Part shown: positions 43,547 through 55,247 of the stretch, piece by piece
Layout of the letters: each line of letters opens with the position of its first letter
Numbering within the stretch: position 1 is the first letter of the stretch
Position numbers and translations under genes: made by a program
The notes under the pieces: model-generated
Told to the model about the DNA's origin: nothing
The model's input: the letters and a program-made list of their open reading frames with translations, nothing else
Databases searched by the model: none
Assembly (NCBI RefSeq): GCF_900099705.1
Contig: NZ_LT629695.1
Span: 2,666,001-2,730,000 of the forward strand
DNA length: 64,000 nt
Direction: 5' to 3'
Source of the DNA: Agrococcus jejuensis
Lineage (GTDB): Bacteria > Actinomycetota > Actinomycetes > Actinomycetales > Microbacteriaceae

Positions 43547-44416
43547 GTGCGGACGGTTCGAGCAGGTGTCGCGGTCGCCCTGGCGATCGTGCTCTCGGCG
43601 TGCGCGAGCGGAGGCGGCGACGGCGGGACGAGCGGGGGCATGGGTGCCTCGGAGACCCAGGACCCGCCCGCGCTCAGCGCCGAGATCGTGCAGGAGCGCG
43701 GCGACGTGCGCGACGGGGTCGTGGGCATCGTGGTGACGAACGAGTCCGACGTCGACGTCGTCGTCGACCACGCCGAGTACCGCTCGTCGGCGCTCGTCGA
43801 GCCGCTCGTCGGCGGCGACGACTCGAGCATCCCCGCCGGCGCCACGCGGGCGTTGCGCGGCGAGCTGCCCACGCCGACGTGCGACGACGGCCCGATCGTC
43901 GACGAGGTCGTCGTCGTGCTCGACGACGGCACCGAGGTGACGCTCGACCCCGGCGACCCCTACGACCAGATCCCGACGCTCACCGAGGCGCCGTGCACGC
44001 GCCTCGACGTCGAGGCGGTCGTCGACGTCGAGTGGCTGCCCATCGAGGTCCCAGAGCCGGCGCTCGGCGCCGACGCGACCGTCTCCATCCGTCTCACGCC
44101 GACGGGTGCGGGCGAGCTCGCGGTGCAGTCCGTCGACGCGACCGTGCTGCTCGCGGTCGTCGACGCCGCGGGGGAGCGGGCCACGACCGTGCCGCTCGGG
44201 GCGACGATCACGGCAGACGGCGACGCGCAGACCATCGCCTTCACCGTGCGCCCTGGCCGCTGCGACGCGCACGCGATCGCCGAGGACAAGCAGGGCACGA
44301 TCTTCGTCTTCCAGGTCATGGTCGACGGCGAGCCGCGCACGCTGCAGCTGCCGAGCGACGACGCGACGCGCGACGCCCTGCTCGGCTACGCCGCCGCATC
44401 CTGCGGGCTCGACTGA
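43547..44416 (+). CDS. Putative lipoprotein of unknown function
   Basis: A 289-residue secreted protein with an N-terminal signal (RTVRAGVAVALAIVLSAC) whose lipobox LSAC predicts lipid anchoring. A Gly/Ser/Asp-rich linker follows. Two beta-rich regions come next (GIVVTNESDVDVVVDHAEY; VSIRLTPTGAGELAVQSVDA), resembling tandem Ig-like or DUF-type folds. A possible Cys pair may exist in the second region. Function unknown. The GTG has GGAGG only 2 nt upstream, which is unusually close. Confidence 0.65.
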   Translation: MRTVRAGVAVALAIVLSACASGGGDGGTSGGMGASETQDPPALSAEIVQERGDVRDGVVGIVVTNESDVDVVVDHAEYRSSALVEPLVGGDDSSIPAGATRALRGELPTPTCDDGPIVDEVVVVLDDGTEVTLDPGDPYDQIPTLTEAPCTRLDVEAVVDVEWLPIEVPEPALGADATVSIRLTPTGAGELAVQSVDATVLLAVVDAAGERATTVPLGATITADGDAQTIAFTVRPGRCDAHAIAEDKQGTIFVFQVMVDGEPRTLQLPSDDATRDALLGYAAASCGLD

Positions 44417-44438
44417 GCCCGCACGACGCGACAGCGCG

Positions 44439-45662
44439 CTACTGGCGGTACGACGCCAGGAAGTTGCCGATGCGCTCGACGGCGACCGTGAGGTCGTCGG
44501 CGTAGGGCAGCGTCACGATGCGGAAGTGGTCGGGCTGCGGCCAGTTGAAGCCCGAGCCCTGCACGACGAGGATCTTCTCGCGCAGCAGGAGGTCGAGCAC
44601 GAGCTGCTGGTCGTCGTGGATCTGGTGCACCTCGGGGTCGAGGCGAGGGAACACGTAGAGCGCGCCGCGCGGCTCGACGACCGAGACGCCCGGGATCGAC
44701 CGCAGGCCCGTCACGGTGGCGTCGCGCTGCTCGAGCAGGCGTCCACCGGGCTCGATGAGGTCCTCGATCGACTGGTGGCCCGTGAGCGCCGTCTGGATGC
44801 CGTACTGCGACGGCACGTTGGGGCACAGGCGCGTGGAGGCGAGCAGGTCGATGCCCTGCAGGAATCCGCCAGCGTGGTGCTTCGGACCCGAGATCACCAT
44901 CCAGCCGGCACGGAAGCCGGCGGCGCGGTAGGTCTTCGACAGGCCGTTGTACGTGATGCACAGCAGGTCGGGCGCGAGCGACGCGATCGACGTGTGCTGC
45001 GCGTCGCCGTACAGGATGCGGTCGTAGATCTCGTCGGCGAGCAGCAGCAGCGAGTGCTTGCGGGCGAGGTCGACCATGCCGCGCAGCACCTCGGGCGTGT
45101 AGACGGCGCCCGTGGGGTTGTTGGGGTTGATGACGACGAGCGCCTTCGTGCGCGGCGTGATCTTGGCCTCGAGGTCGGCGAGGTCGGGCTGCCAGCCGTT
45201 CTGCTCGTCGCACAGGTAGTGCACGGGCGTGCCGCCGCCGAGGCTCGTCATGGCCGTCCAGAGCGGGTAGTCGGGGGCGGGGATGAGCACCTCGTCGCCC
45301 TGGTCGAGCAGCGCCTGCATCGTGATGGTGATGAGCTCGGAGACGCCGTTGCCGAGGTACACGTCGTCGACGGTGAGCTGCGGGAAGCCCGGCACGCCCT
45401 CGTAGCGGGCGACGACGGCGCGGCGTGCCGAGAGGATGCCCTTCGACTCCGAGTAGCCCTCGGCGTTGCGGATCTCGGCGATCATGTCCTGCACGATCGT
45501 CTCGGGCGTCTCGAAGCCGAACGGCTTGGGGTTGCCGATGTTGAGCTTGAGGATGCGGTGGCCCTCTGCCTCGAGCCGCGCGGCCTCCGCGTGCACGGGT
45601 CCTCGGATCTCGTAGAGGACGTGCTTCAGCTTCGACGACTGGTCGAGGGACTTCAGAGCCAT
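44439..45662 (-). CDS. Pyridoxal-phosphate aminotransferase, AlaA/AspC class I
   Basis: A 407-residue class I aminotransferase. PLP-Lys lies in GLSKTYRAAGFRAGWM, the NPNNPTGAVY motif is present, and the DEIYDRILY block gives the Asp contacting the pyridine ring. The N-terminal KLNIGNPKPFGFETPE and SESKGILSARRAV stretches match AlaA, the main glutamate-pyruvate transaminase of many bacteria. It is cytosolic. Nothing beside it supports a specialised role. Confidence 0.9.
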   Translation of the reverse strand: MALKSLDQSSKLKHVLYEIRGPVHAEAARLEAEGHRILKLNIGNPKPFGFETPETIVQDMIAEIRNAEGYSESKGILSARRAVVARYEGVPGFPQLTVDDVYLGNGVSELITITMQALLDQGDEVLIPAPDYPLWTAMTSLGGGTPVHYLCDEQNGWQPDLADLEAKITPRTKALVVINPNNPTGAVYTPEVLRGMVDLARKHSLLLLADEIYDRILYGDAQHTSIASLAPDLLCITYNGLSKTYRAAGFRAGWMVISGPKHHAGGFLQGIDLLASTRLCPNVPSQYGIQTALTGHQSIEDLIEPGGRLLEQRDATVTGLRSIPGVSVVEPRGALYVFPRLDPEVHQIHDDQQLVLDLLLREKILVVQGSGFNWPQPDHFRIVTLPYADDLTVAVERIGNFLASYRQ

Positions 45663-45730
45663 TGCACCATGCTAGGTCGGCGCGGATGGCGGGATGCGCG
45701 ACCACTGGTGGGTCGGCGGACCGGCGGGCA

Positions 45731-45763
45731 CCTTTCGAGGCTCGCTTCGCTCGCACCTCAAGG
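45731..45763. repeat. Palindromic element between aminotransferase and PfkB genes
   Basis: An imperfect palindrome with GAGG-CTCGC-TTC-GCTCG-CACCTC at its core, about 33 nt long, flanked by GGCGGACCG repeats. It lies just downstream of the minus-strand PfkB gene. I believe very similar elements are scattered through Microbacteriaceae genomes. Confidence 0.6.
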
Positions 45764-45793
45764 AGCGGTCCTCGGGCGGACCGCAGCGCCGCG

Positions 45794-46675
45794 TCAGCGG
45801 GCGGGCAGCTGCAGCAGGCCGCCCTCGACGCGGCACGTCGCCGCCGCGATCGCCATGGCGTCGTCGAGCACCTCGCGCCACCAGTCCTCGCCCACGTCGG
45901 TGCCGGTGATCTCGGCCTCCGCGAGGGCTGCCGCGACGGCGGCGATCGTCGCGTCGCCCGCGCCGATCGTGTCGACGATCGGCGCGTCCATCGCGTGGAT
46001 GGGGGCGTGGATGCTCGCGGTGCGCGCGTGCGCCGTGGCGCCGTCAGGCCCCTCGGTCACGAGCACGGCGGCGGCGCCGAGCGACAGGAGGCGCGAGGCG
46101 ACGGCGTGCGGCTCGGTGCCCCACACGAGCTCGGCATCCTCGTCGCCCACCTTCACGACCCGCGACCGGGCGCCGATGCGCTCGACGGCCTCGCGGAAGC
46201 GCACGACGTGCTCGGGCGTCGGCAGGTAGCCGGGGCGCGGGTTGGGGTCGACGACGAGGCGGCGCTCAGGCTCGGCGATGCGCAGCAGCGGCTCCGCCTG
46301 GCTCGCGTCGTCGAGGGCCATGCACGACACGACGACTAGGTCGGCTGCGTCGAGCAGGGGCAGCAGAGGCGTCACGTCGACGTGCCGGCGCACGCCGGCC
46401 TCGTTGAAGACGTAGCGCATGGTGTCGCCGTCGCGCGTCGCGGTGGCGGTCGCGGTGCCGAGCGGCGCGGGCGTGGGCGCGAGCCGCACCCCGTGGGATG
46501 CGGCGTGCGCCACGAGCAGGCGGCCGGGCTCGTCGTCGGCGACCATCGCGACGAGGTCGACGTCGGCGCCGAGGCGCGCGAGGCCGACGGCGACGTTGAG
46601 CGCCGCGCCGCCGGGCACGCTGCGGCCGTCGACCACGTCGACGAGCGCGTCGCCGACGACGGCCATGCGAGTCAC
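45794..46675 (-). CDS. PfkB-family carbohydrate kinase
   Basis: A 293-residue ribokinase/PfkB kinase. Motif 1 (PGGAALNVAVGLARLG) and motif 2 with the catalytic base (VDTIGAGDATIAAVAAAL) are intact. Fructokinase-like features are seen, but the substrate is unassigned. GTG 46675 follows AGGG by 8 nt; ATG 46666 has no ribosome site. It lies downstream of a small membrane protein gene and a TIM-barrel isomerase gene on the same strand. Confidence 0.88.
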   Translation of the reverse strand: MTRMAVVGDALVDVVDGRSVPGGAALNVAVGLARLGADVDLVAMVADDEPGRLLVAHAASHGVRLAPTPAPLGTATATATRDGDTMRYVFNEAGVRRHVDVTPLLPLLDAADLVVVSCMALDDASQAEPLLRIAEPERRLVVDPNPRPGYLPTPEHVVRFREAVERIGARSRVVKVGDEDAELVWGTEPHAVASRLLSLGAAAVLVTEGPDGATAHARTASIHAPIHAMDAPIVDTIGAGDATIAAVAAALAEAEITGTDVGEDWWREVLDDAMAIAAATCRVEGGLLQLPAR

Positions 46676-46685
46676 TGCCAGAGCC

Positions 46686-46895
46686 CTACAGGCCCAGCGA
46701 GCGGTCGAGCTCCTCGGCCCGCACGCGCTTGTCGTCGTCGATCACGGCGCCGACCGCGAGGGCCACGCCGATGCCCCACGACGCCCACAGCAGGCCGAGC
46801 CGCCAGTCGCGCGGCCCCTCGCGCGTCATCTTCACGACGCCGATGCCGCTCGCGACGGCGGCGATGAACCCGGGGTTCAGGATGAACTTGCGCAC
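46686..46895 (-). CDS. Small two-TM membrane protein
   Basis: A 69-residue protein with two hydrophobic segments (LNPGFIAAVASGIGVV and GLLWASWGIGVALAVGAVI) and a charged C-terminus. GTG start. It lies 10 nt upstream of the PfkB start, so co-transcription is likely. I recognise no family. Confidence 0.6.
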   Translation of the reverse strand: MRKFILNPGFIAAVASGIGVVKMTREGPRDWRLGLLWASWGIGVALAVGAVIDDDKRVRAEELDRSLGL

Positions 46896-46957
46896 GAGCC
46901 CACGCTACCCGGCGAAGCCTGCGCACCCACAGGGGTCGCGCGACGGCCGAGCGGCGA

Positions 46958-47749
46958 CTAGGCCTGGCCCAGGTGCTTCCTGGCGAAGTCGATCGTCTCC
47001 TGGATGAGCGCGCGGCGATCCTTCTCGGTGCGCACGTTGCGCGTCTTGATCTCGGCGATGATCTGGCCGCCGAAGTCGGTCGCGGCGAGCATCTGCAGCA
47101 CCTCGGCGACGGGCTCGTTGCCGCGGCCGGGCACGAGGTGCTCGTCGGAGGTGCGGTTCGACTTGCCGCCGATGCCGTCGGTGAGGTGCAGGTGGCGCAG
47201 GCGCGAGCCGAGGTCGTTCGCGAGCTCGAGCGAGTTCCGACCGGCGAGCGCGCAGTGCGAGAAGTCGAGCGTCGCGTGCCGCACGTCCATGAGGCTCGGG
47301 TCGATGCCCGGCAGGTACGCCTTGCGGTCCTTGCCGCCCGTGCGCCACGGGAACATGTTCTCGACGGCGATCGCGACGTCGTACTTGTCCTCGGTGCGGC
47401 GCACCGACTCCTCGAACGTCGCGGCGTACTTGCCCTGCCAGCGGAACGGCGGATGCACGACGACCGTCTCGGCGCCCGTGTCGACCGCGAGCTGCGCGGA
47501 GCGCTCGAGCTTCACGAAGTGGTCGTTGCCCCACACGAACGACGTGAGCAGCAGCGTGGGCGCGTGGATCGCGAGGATCGGCTGGTCGTACGCCTTCGCG
47601 AGCACCGTGAGGCGATCGGCGTCGCGCGTGCGCGCATCCGTCGTCACCATCACCTCGACGCCGTCGTAGCCGCACTCGGCGGACAGGCGGAAGCCGTCCT
47701 CGAGCGGTCGAGGGAAGACGCTGATGGTGCTGAGTCCGACGGGGATCAC
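46958..47749 (-). CDS. Sugar phosphate isomerase/epimerase (AP_endonuc_2 TIM barrel)
   Basis: A 263-residue TIM-barrel protein of the xylose-isomerase-like/AP endonuclease-2 family. Metal-binding acidic and His residues are seen in VAIAVENMFP, LDFSHCALAG and HLHLTDG. It resembles sugar epimerases or DNA-independent relatives; the substrate is unknown. GTG 47749 lies 7 nt after a TAGCGT box, which gives a leaderless message and excludes the longer N-terminus. It is divergent from leaderless ilvD. Confidence 0.8.
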   Translation of the reverse strand: MIPVGLSTISVFPRPLEDGFRLSAECGYDGVEVMVTTDARTRDADRLTVLAKAYDQPILAIHAPTLLLTSFVWGNDHFVKLERSAQLAVDTGAETVVVHPPFRWQGKYAATFEESVRRTEDKYDVAIAVENMFPWRTGGKDRKAYLPGIDPSLMDVRHATLDFSHCALAGRNSLELANDLGSRLRHLHLTDGIGGKSNRTSDEHLVPGRGNEPVAEVLQMLAATDFGGQIIAEIKTRNVRTEKDRRALIQETIDFARKHLGQA

Positions 47750-47756
47750 TCGCGCC

Positions 47757-47762
47757 ACGCTA
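47757..47762 (-). promoter_or_regulatory. -10 box of leaderless isomerase gene
   Basis: TAGCGT on the minus strand ends 7 nt before GTG 47749. Confidence 0.5.
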
Positions 47763-47831
47763 GCGCCATCGCGCGTCGCGCACGTTGCGGGGGTGGGACG
47801 CGCGGATGCCATGGAGGGTTCGCGACGCTCA

Positions 47832-47837
47832 TAGACT
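47832..47837 (+). promoter_or_regulatory. -10 box of leaderless ilvD
   Basis: TAGACT ends 7 nt before ATG 47845. Confidence 0.5.
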
Positions 47838-47844
47838 CAGGCGC

Positions 47845-49536
47845 ATGGCGATCGACATCAAGCCGCGTTCGCGCGCGGTCACGGACGGCATCGAGGCGAC
47901 GACGAGCCGAGGCATGCTTCGCGCCGTCGGCATGGGCGACGACGACTGGGAGAAGCCGCAGATCGGCATCGCCTCGTCGTGGAACGACATCACGCCGTGC
48001 AACCTCTCCCTCGACCGGCTCGCGCAGGGCTCCCGCGAGGGCGTGCACGCCGGCGGCGGCTACCCGCTGCAGTTCGGCACCATCTCCGTCTCCGACGGCA
48101 TCTCGATGGGCCACGAGGGCATGCACTTCTCGCTCGTGAGCCGTGAGGTCATCGCCGACTCCGTCGAGACCGTCGTCATGGCCGAGCGTCTCGACGGCAC
48201 CGTGCTGCTCGCCGGCTGCGACAAGTCGCTGCCCGGCATGCTCATGGCCGCAGCCCGCCTCGACCTCGCCTCCGTCTTCGTCTACGCCGGCTCGATCGCG
48301 CCGGGCTGGGTGAAGCTCTCGGACGGCACCGAGAAGGAGCTCACGATCATCGACTCGTTCGAGGCGGTCGGCGCGTGCAAGGCCGGCACCATGAGCGAGG
48401 AGGACCTCAAGCGCATCGAGTGCGGGTTCGCCCCGGGCGAGGGCGCCTGCGGCGGCATGTACACCGCCAACACCATGGCGTGCGTCGCCGAGGCGCTCGG
48501 CATGAGCCTGCCCGGCTCGTCGACGCCGCTGTCGGCCGACCGCCGCCGCGACATGTACGCGCACCGCTCGGGCGAGGCCGTCGTCGAGCTGCTGCGCAAG
48601 GGCATCACGGCCCGCGACATCCTCACGCGCAAGGCGTTCGAGAACGCCGTCACCGTCGCCATGGTGCTCGGCGGCTCGACCAACGCCGTGCTGCACCTGC
48701 TCGCGATCGCGCACGAGGCCGGCGTCGAGCTGACCCTCGAGGACTTCCGCGAGATCGGCGCACGTTCGCCGCACCTCGCCGACGTCAAGCCGTTCGGCCG
48801 CTTCGTCGCGCAGGACTTCGACCGCGTCGGCGGCATGCCCGTCGTCATGGCCGCGCTGCTCGAGGCCGGCCTGCTGCACGGCGACGCCCTCACGGTCACG
48901 GGCAAGACCGTCGCCGAGAACCTCGCCGAGCTCGCGCCGGCCCCGCTCGACGGCACCGTCGTGCGCGCGATCGACGACCCCATCCACGCGACCGGCGGCC
49001 TCACGGTGCTGCACGGCTCGCTCGCCCCCGAGGGCGCCGTCGTGAAGACGGCCGGCTTCGACGCCGAGATCTTCGAGGGCCCCGCCCGCGTGTTCCAGCG
49101 CGAGCGCGCCGCCATGGATGCGCTCACGAACGGCGAGATCGAGAAGGGCGACGTGGTGGTCATCCGCTACGAGGGCCCCAAGGGCGGACCCGGCATGCGC
49201 GAGATGCTCGCCATCACCGCCGCCATCAAGGGCGCAGGGCTCGGCAAGGATGTACTACTGTTGACGGACGGACGATTCTCAGGCGGCACAACCGGCCTGT
49301 GCATCGGACACATCGCGCCCGAGGCCGTGGACTCCGGTCCCATCGCCTTCGTTCGCGATGGCGACACCATTCGCGTCGACATCCCGGCTCAGCGCATCGA
49401 CCTACTGGTCGATCCTGCAGAGCTCGCATCCCGCCAGGAAGGCTGGGAGCCGCTTCCGCCGCGCTACACGCGGGGAGTCCTCGCAAAGTACGCCCGTCTC
49501 GTGCGCTCCGCCGCACAGGGGGCCGTCACGGGCTGA
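47845..49536 (+). CDS. ilvD: Dihydroxy-acid dehydratase
   Basis: A 563-residue IlvD/Edd enzyme. Iron-sulfur ligands appear in CDKSLPGM and [13 protein letters not shown]. The Mg-binding and C-terminal [24 protein letters not shown] region is complete. It makes 2-keto acids for valine and isoleucine. ATG 47845 is set by the -10 box. The last ~100 codons, from about nt 49230, switch to codons rare elsewhere (GTA, CTA, TTG, TCA, ACA, CGA) without breaking the protein, which suggests recombination with a relative. ilvB follows. Confidence 0.95.
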   Translation: MAIDIKPRSRAVTDGIEATTSRGMLRAVGMGDDDWEKPQIGIASSWNDITPCNLSLDRLAQGSREGVHAGGGYPLQFGTISVSDGISMGHEGMHFSLVSREVIADSVETVVMAERLDGTVLLAGCDKSLPGMLMAAARLDLASVFVYAGSIAPGWVKLSDGTEKELTIIDSFEAVGACKAGTMSEEDLKRIECGFAPGEGACGGMYTANTMACVAEALGMSLPGSSTPLSADRRRDMYAHRSGEAVVELLRKGITARDILTRKAFENAVTVAMVLGGSTNAVLHLLAIAHEAGVELTLEDFREIGARSPHLADVKPFGRFVAQDFDRVGGMPVVMAALLEAGLLHGDALTVTGKTVAENLAELAPAPLDGTVVRAIDDPIHATGGLTVLHGSLAPEGAVVKTAGFDAEIFEGPARVFQRERAAMDALTNGEIEKGDVVVIRYEGPKGGPGMREMLAITAAIKGAGLGKDVLLLTDGRFSGGTTGLCIGHIAPEAVDSGPIAFVRDGDTIRVDIPAQRIDLLVDPAELASRQEGWEPLPPRYTRGVLAKYARLVRSAAQGAVTG

Positions 49537-49568
49537 CGCTCGCATCCGCGTCGCCCAGGGAGATCGCC

Positions 49569-52950
<3,382 letters not shown>

Positions 52951-52978
52951 CGCTCGCGCTCACCTGAGAGCAACGATC

Positions 52979-53024
52979 TGAGGTTTTCGGCCCTTTCTGA
53001 CATCAGAAAGGGCCGAAAACCTCA
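52979..53024. repeat. Palindromic intergenic repeat, copy B
   Basis: A perfect 22-bp stem (left arm begins TGAGGTTTTCGGCCC and continues TTTCTGA) separated by only 2 nt, so the outer 15 bp match copies A and C but the centre differs. It lies between convergent ilvC and the ROK gene and may act as a two-way terminator. Confidence 0.85.
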
Positions 53025-53053
53025 TATCTGTGTGCGCGGCGGGGCGCGCGCGG

Positions 53054-54232
53054 TCAGCGGGCGAGGTGGGCGTCGACGAGGGCGGGGGAGAGCACGTGCT
53101 GGCGCACGAGGATCGCCGCGCCTCGGGCACCCGCGAGGGCGCCGCCCTGCGACTGCACGATCGACAGGTGCTGCGTCGCCAGCGGGATCGAGCGCCGGTA
53201 GACGACCTCGCGCACGCCCGCGAGCAGCTGCTCGCCCGCGCGGGCGATCGAGCCGCCCAGCACGATGACCGCGGGGTTGTGCAGGCTCACGACGAGCGCG
53301 AGCGCCTCGCCGAGCACGCGGCCGGCCTCGCGCGTGATGTCGAGCGCATCCGCATCCCCGGCGCGCAGCAGCGCCACGACGTGGTCGCTCGACGTCGCCG
53401 CGATGCCGCGCGCGACGAGCGCCTCGGCGATGGCCGTGCCGCTCGCGATCGCCTCGAGGTCGCGCTCGTCCTCGGGCGTGCGCAGCGGCGACGGGCTGTA
53501 GGGCACGCGGATGTGCCCGAGGTCGCCCGCAGCGCCGTCGGCGCCGCGCTGCAGCACGCCGCCCGCGATGATGCCGGCGCCGATGCCCGTCGCGACCTTC
53601 ACGTACACCAGGTCGTCGTGGCGGCCGCCGCTCGCGGCATGCTCGCCGAGGGCGAGGATGTTCACGTCGTTGTCGACGAGCACGGGCACGGGGAACGCGC
53701 GCTGCACGTGCGCGGGGATGTCGAAGCGATCCCAGCCGGGCATGATCGGCGGGTTCACGGGTCGGCCGGTGGCGTGCTCGACGGGGCCGGGCACGCCGAT
53801 GCCGACGCCGACCACGTGGCTCGCGTCGCGGCCGGCGGTCTCGAGCAGCGTGCGCGCGTGCGAGCAGGCGGCGTCGAGCGCCGCGACGGGGCCGTCGGCG
53901 ATGTCGAGCGCGAGCGACACGGAGGCGACGGCCGTCGCCGAGAGGTCGGTGATGGCGATGTTCGCGTGCCGGGCGCCGAAGTCGAACGCCACGATCGTGC
54001 CGCCGGAGGGGTCGAACGCGAGCATCGACGGCGGACGTCCGCCCGTGGACGTCGTGGCGCCGGCGGCGCGCAGCAGGCCGGCGGCGGCGAGGGCGTCGAT
54101 GCGCGCCGCGACCGTCGCGCGGCCGAGGCCCGTGGCCTCGACGAGCTCGGCACGCGTGCGGGCGCGGCCGTCGAGGAAGTGCTGCAGCAGCACGCCCGCG
54201 CTCGTCGGATGCGGGGGGATCGCCAGCGACAT
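53054..54232 (-). CDS. ROK-family transcriptional regulator
   Basis: A 392-residue protein with an N-terminal winged helix-turn-helix (about residues 15-75, RARTRAELVEATGLGRATVAARIDAL) and a ROK sugar-binding domain. The ROK nucleotide motif is altered (DFGARHANIA instead of DxGGT). The ND-x(6)-GE and GIGAGI blocks and GAAGDLGH are present, but the CxCGxxGC zinc motif that normally follows GH is absent. It is therefore more likely a sensor/repressor than a kinase. GAGGAGG precedes the ATG. It is divergent from the sugar operon, which it probably controls. Confidence 0.85.
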   Translation of the reverse strand: MSLAIPPHPTSAGVLLQHFLDGRARTRAELVEATGLGRATVAARIDALAAAGLLRAAGATTSTGGRPPSMLAFDPSGGTIVAFDFGARHANIAITDLSATAVASVSLALDIADGPVAALDAACSHARTLLETAGRDASHVVGVGIGVPGPVEHATGRPVNPPIMPGWDRFDIPAHVQRAFPVPVLVDNDVNILALGEHAASGGRHDDLVYVKVATGIGAGIIAGGVLQRGADGAAGDLGHIRVPYSPSPLRTPEDERDLEAIASGTAIAEALVARGIAATSSDHVVALLRAGDADALDITREAGRVLGEALALVVSLHNPAVIVLGGSIARAGEQLLAGVREVVYRRSIPLATQHLSIVQSQGGALAGARGAAILVRQHVLSPALVDAHLAR

Positions 54233-54311
54233 CCGGCCTCCTCGCCTGGCGTCGCAGGGATGCGACGGGCTTCCACGCTACTGCACGCGACTTGAGTCCG
54301 CTTCATGTTCG

Positions 54312-54337
54312 ACTTTTGCTTGGTGAGCAGCAGAAGT
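54312..54337. promoter_or_regulatory. Candidate operator for the sugar operon
   Basis: ACTTTTGCT and AGCAGAAGT form an inverted repeat with one mismatch and an 8-nt spacer. The operator overlaps the -35 box and part of the spacer of the predicted operon promoter, the classic site for a repressor such as the divergent ROK protein. Confidence 0.55.
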
Positions 54338-54348
54338 GGTGCTACGTT
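54320..54348 (+). promoter_or_regulatory. Promoter of the sugar operon
   Basis: TTGGTG (54320-54325) and TACGTT (54343-54348) are spaced 17 nt apart, about 43 nt before the first ATG of the operon. The leader has GAGGAG. Confidence 0.55.
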
Positions 54349-54390
54349 CATCCCGAACCCGGAGCAATCTCGATGAGGAGACCCGAGCCG

Positions 54391-55149
54391 ATGAGCGACA
54401 TCGCACTGCAGCTGTACTCGATCCGCGAGCGCATCGAGAGCGACGGGCTCGCCCCGTCGCTCGCGCACGCCGCATCCGCGGGCTTCGACCGCATCGAGCT
54501 CTACAACCTCATGGGGTGGGCCGAGGAGCTGCGCACCGAGCTGCCCGCCAACGGCCTCACGGCGACCACGGCCCACGCCCGCCTGCTGGGCGAGGACCAG
54601 TCGGCGATCTTCGCCACGGCGGCTTCGCTCGGCGTCGAGACGATCATCGACCCGTACACCGACCCCGCGCTCTGGACGACGCGCGACGACGTGCTGCGCA
54701 TCGCCGACCACCTCAACTCGTCGGCAGCCGGCGCGCGCGAGCACGGCCTCGCCCTCGGCTACCACAACCACGCGTGGGAGGCCGCGGCCCTCGGTGACAC
54801 GACGGCCCTCGAGGTGCTCGCCGACGCGCTCGACCCCGAGGTCGTGCTCGAGGTCGACGCGTACTGGGCCGCCGTCGGCGGCGCCGACGTGCCCGCCCTG
54901 CTCACGGCCCTCGGCAGCCGCGTCGTCGCGCTGCACCTCAAGGACGCGCCGCTCGTCGACGGCGCCCTCTCGCAGGACCGCCACGACCAGCTGCCCGTGG
55001 GCGAGGGCGCCATCGAGTGGACGTCGATCCTCGACGCAGCCCCCACGGCACGCCTCCTCGTCGTCGAGTTCGACGAGTTCCGCGGCGACATCTACGACGG
55101 CGCAGCCACCAGCCTCGCCGGCATCCGCACGCTCACCACCGCGCGCTGA
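54391..55149 (+). CDS. Sugar phosphate isomerase/epimerase-like TIM barrel (operon gene 1)
   Basis: A 252-residue AP_endonuc_2/xylose-isomerase-like TIM barrel. The recognisable pieces are IALQLYSIRERI at the start, LGYHNHAWEA (His ligand region), LEVDAYWAAVGGAD and VALHLKDAPL, then VEFDEFRG, which supply acidic and His metal ligands. Family members epimerise, isomerise or eliminate/hydrate keto-sugars. It is the first gene of a seven-gene sugar operon; a second TIM barrel closes it. ATG 54391 follows GAGGAG by 10 nt, with ATG 54373 as an in-frame alternative. Confidence 0.85.
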   Translation: MSDIALQLYSIRERIESDGLAPSLAHAASAGFDRIELYNLMGWAEELRTELPANGLTATTAHARLLGEDQSAIFATAASLGVETIIDPYTDPALWTTRDDVLRIADHLNSSAAGAREHGLALGYHNHAWEAAALGDTTALEVLADALDPEVVLEVDAYWAAVGGADVPALLTALGSRVVALHLKDAPLVDGALSQDRHDQLPVGEGAIEWTSILDAAPTARLLVVEFDEFRGDIYDGAATSLAGIRTLTTAR

Positions 55150-55247
55150 CCAGACAGACCCATCACCACATCGTCGGCTCGCCGACACCCGCCCGCCCGG
55201 CTGCGTCGCCGGGAGGGATGCACGCACCACAGGACGAAGGAGTTCCG

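Noticed and set aside
53054..54232. ROK protein as a sugar kinase
   Set aside because: It has an N-terminal HTH, an altered nucleotide motif and no zinc site, and it is divergent from an operon with its own operator.
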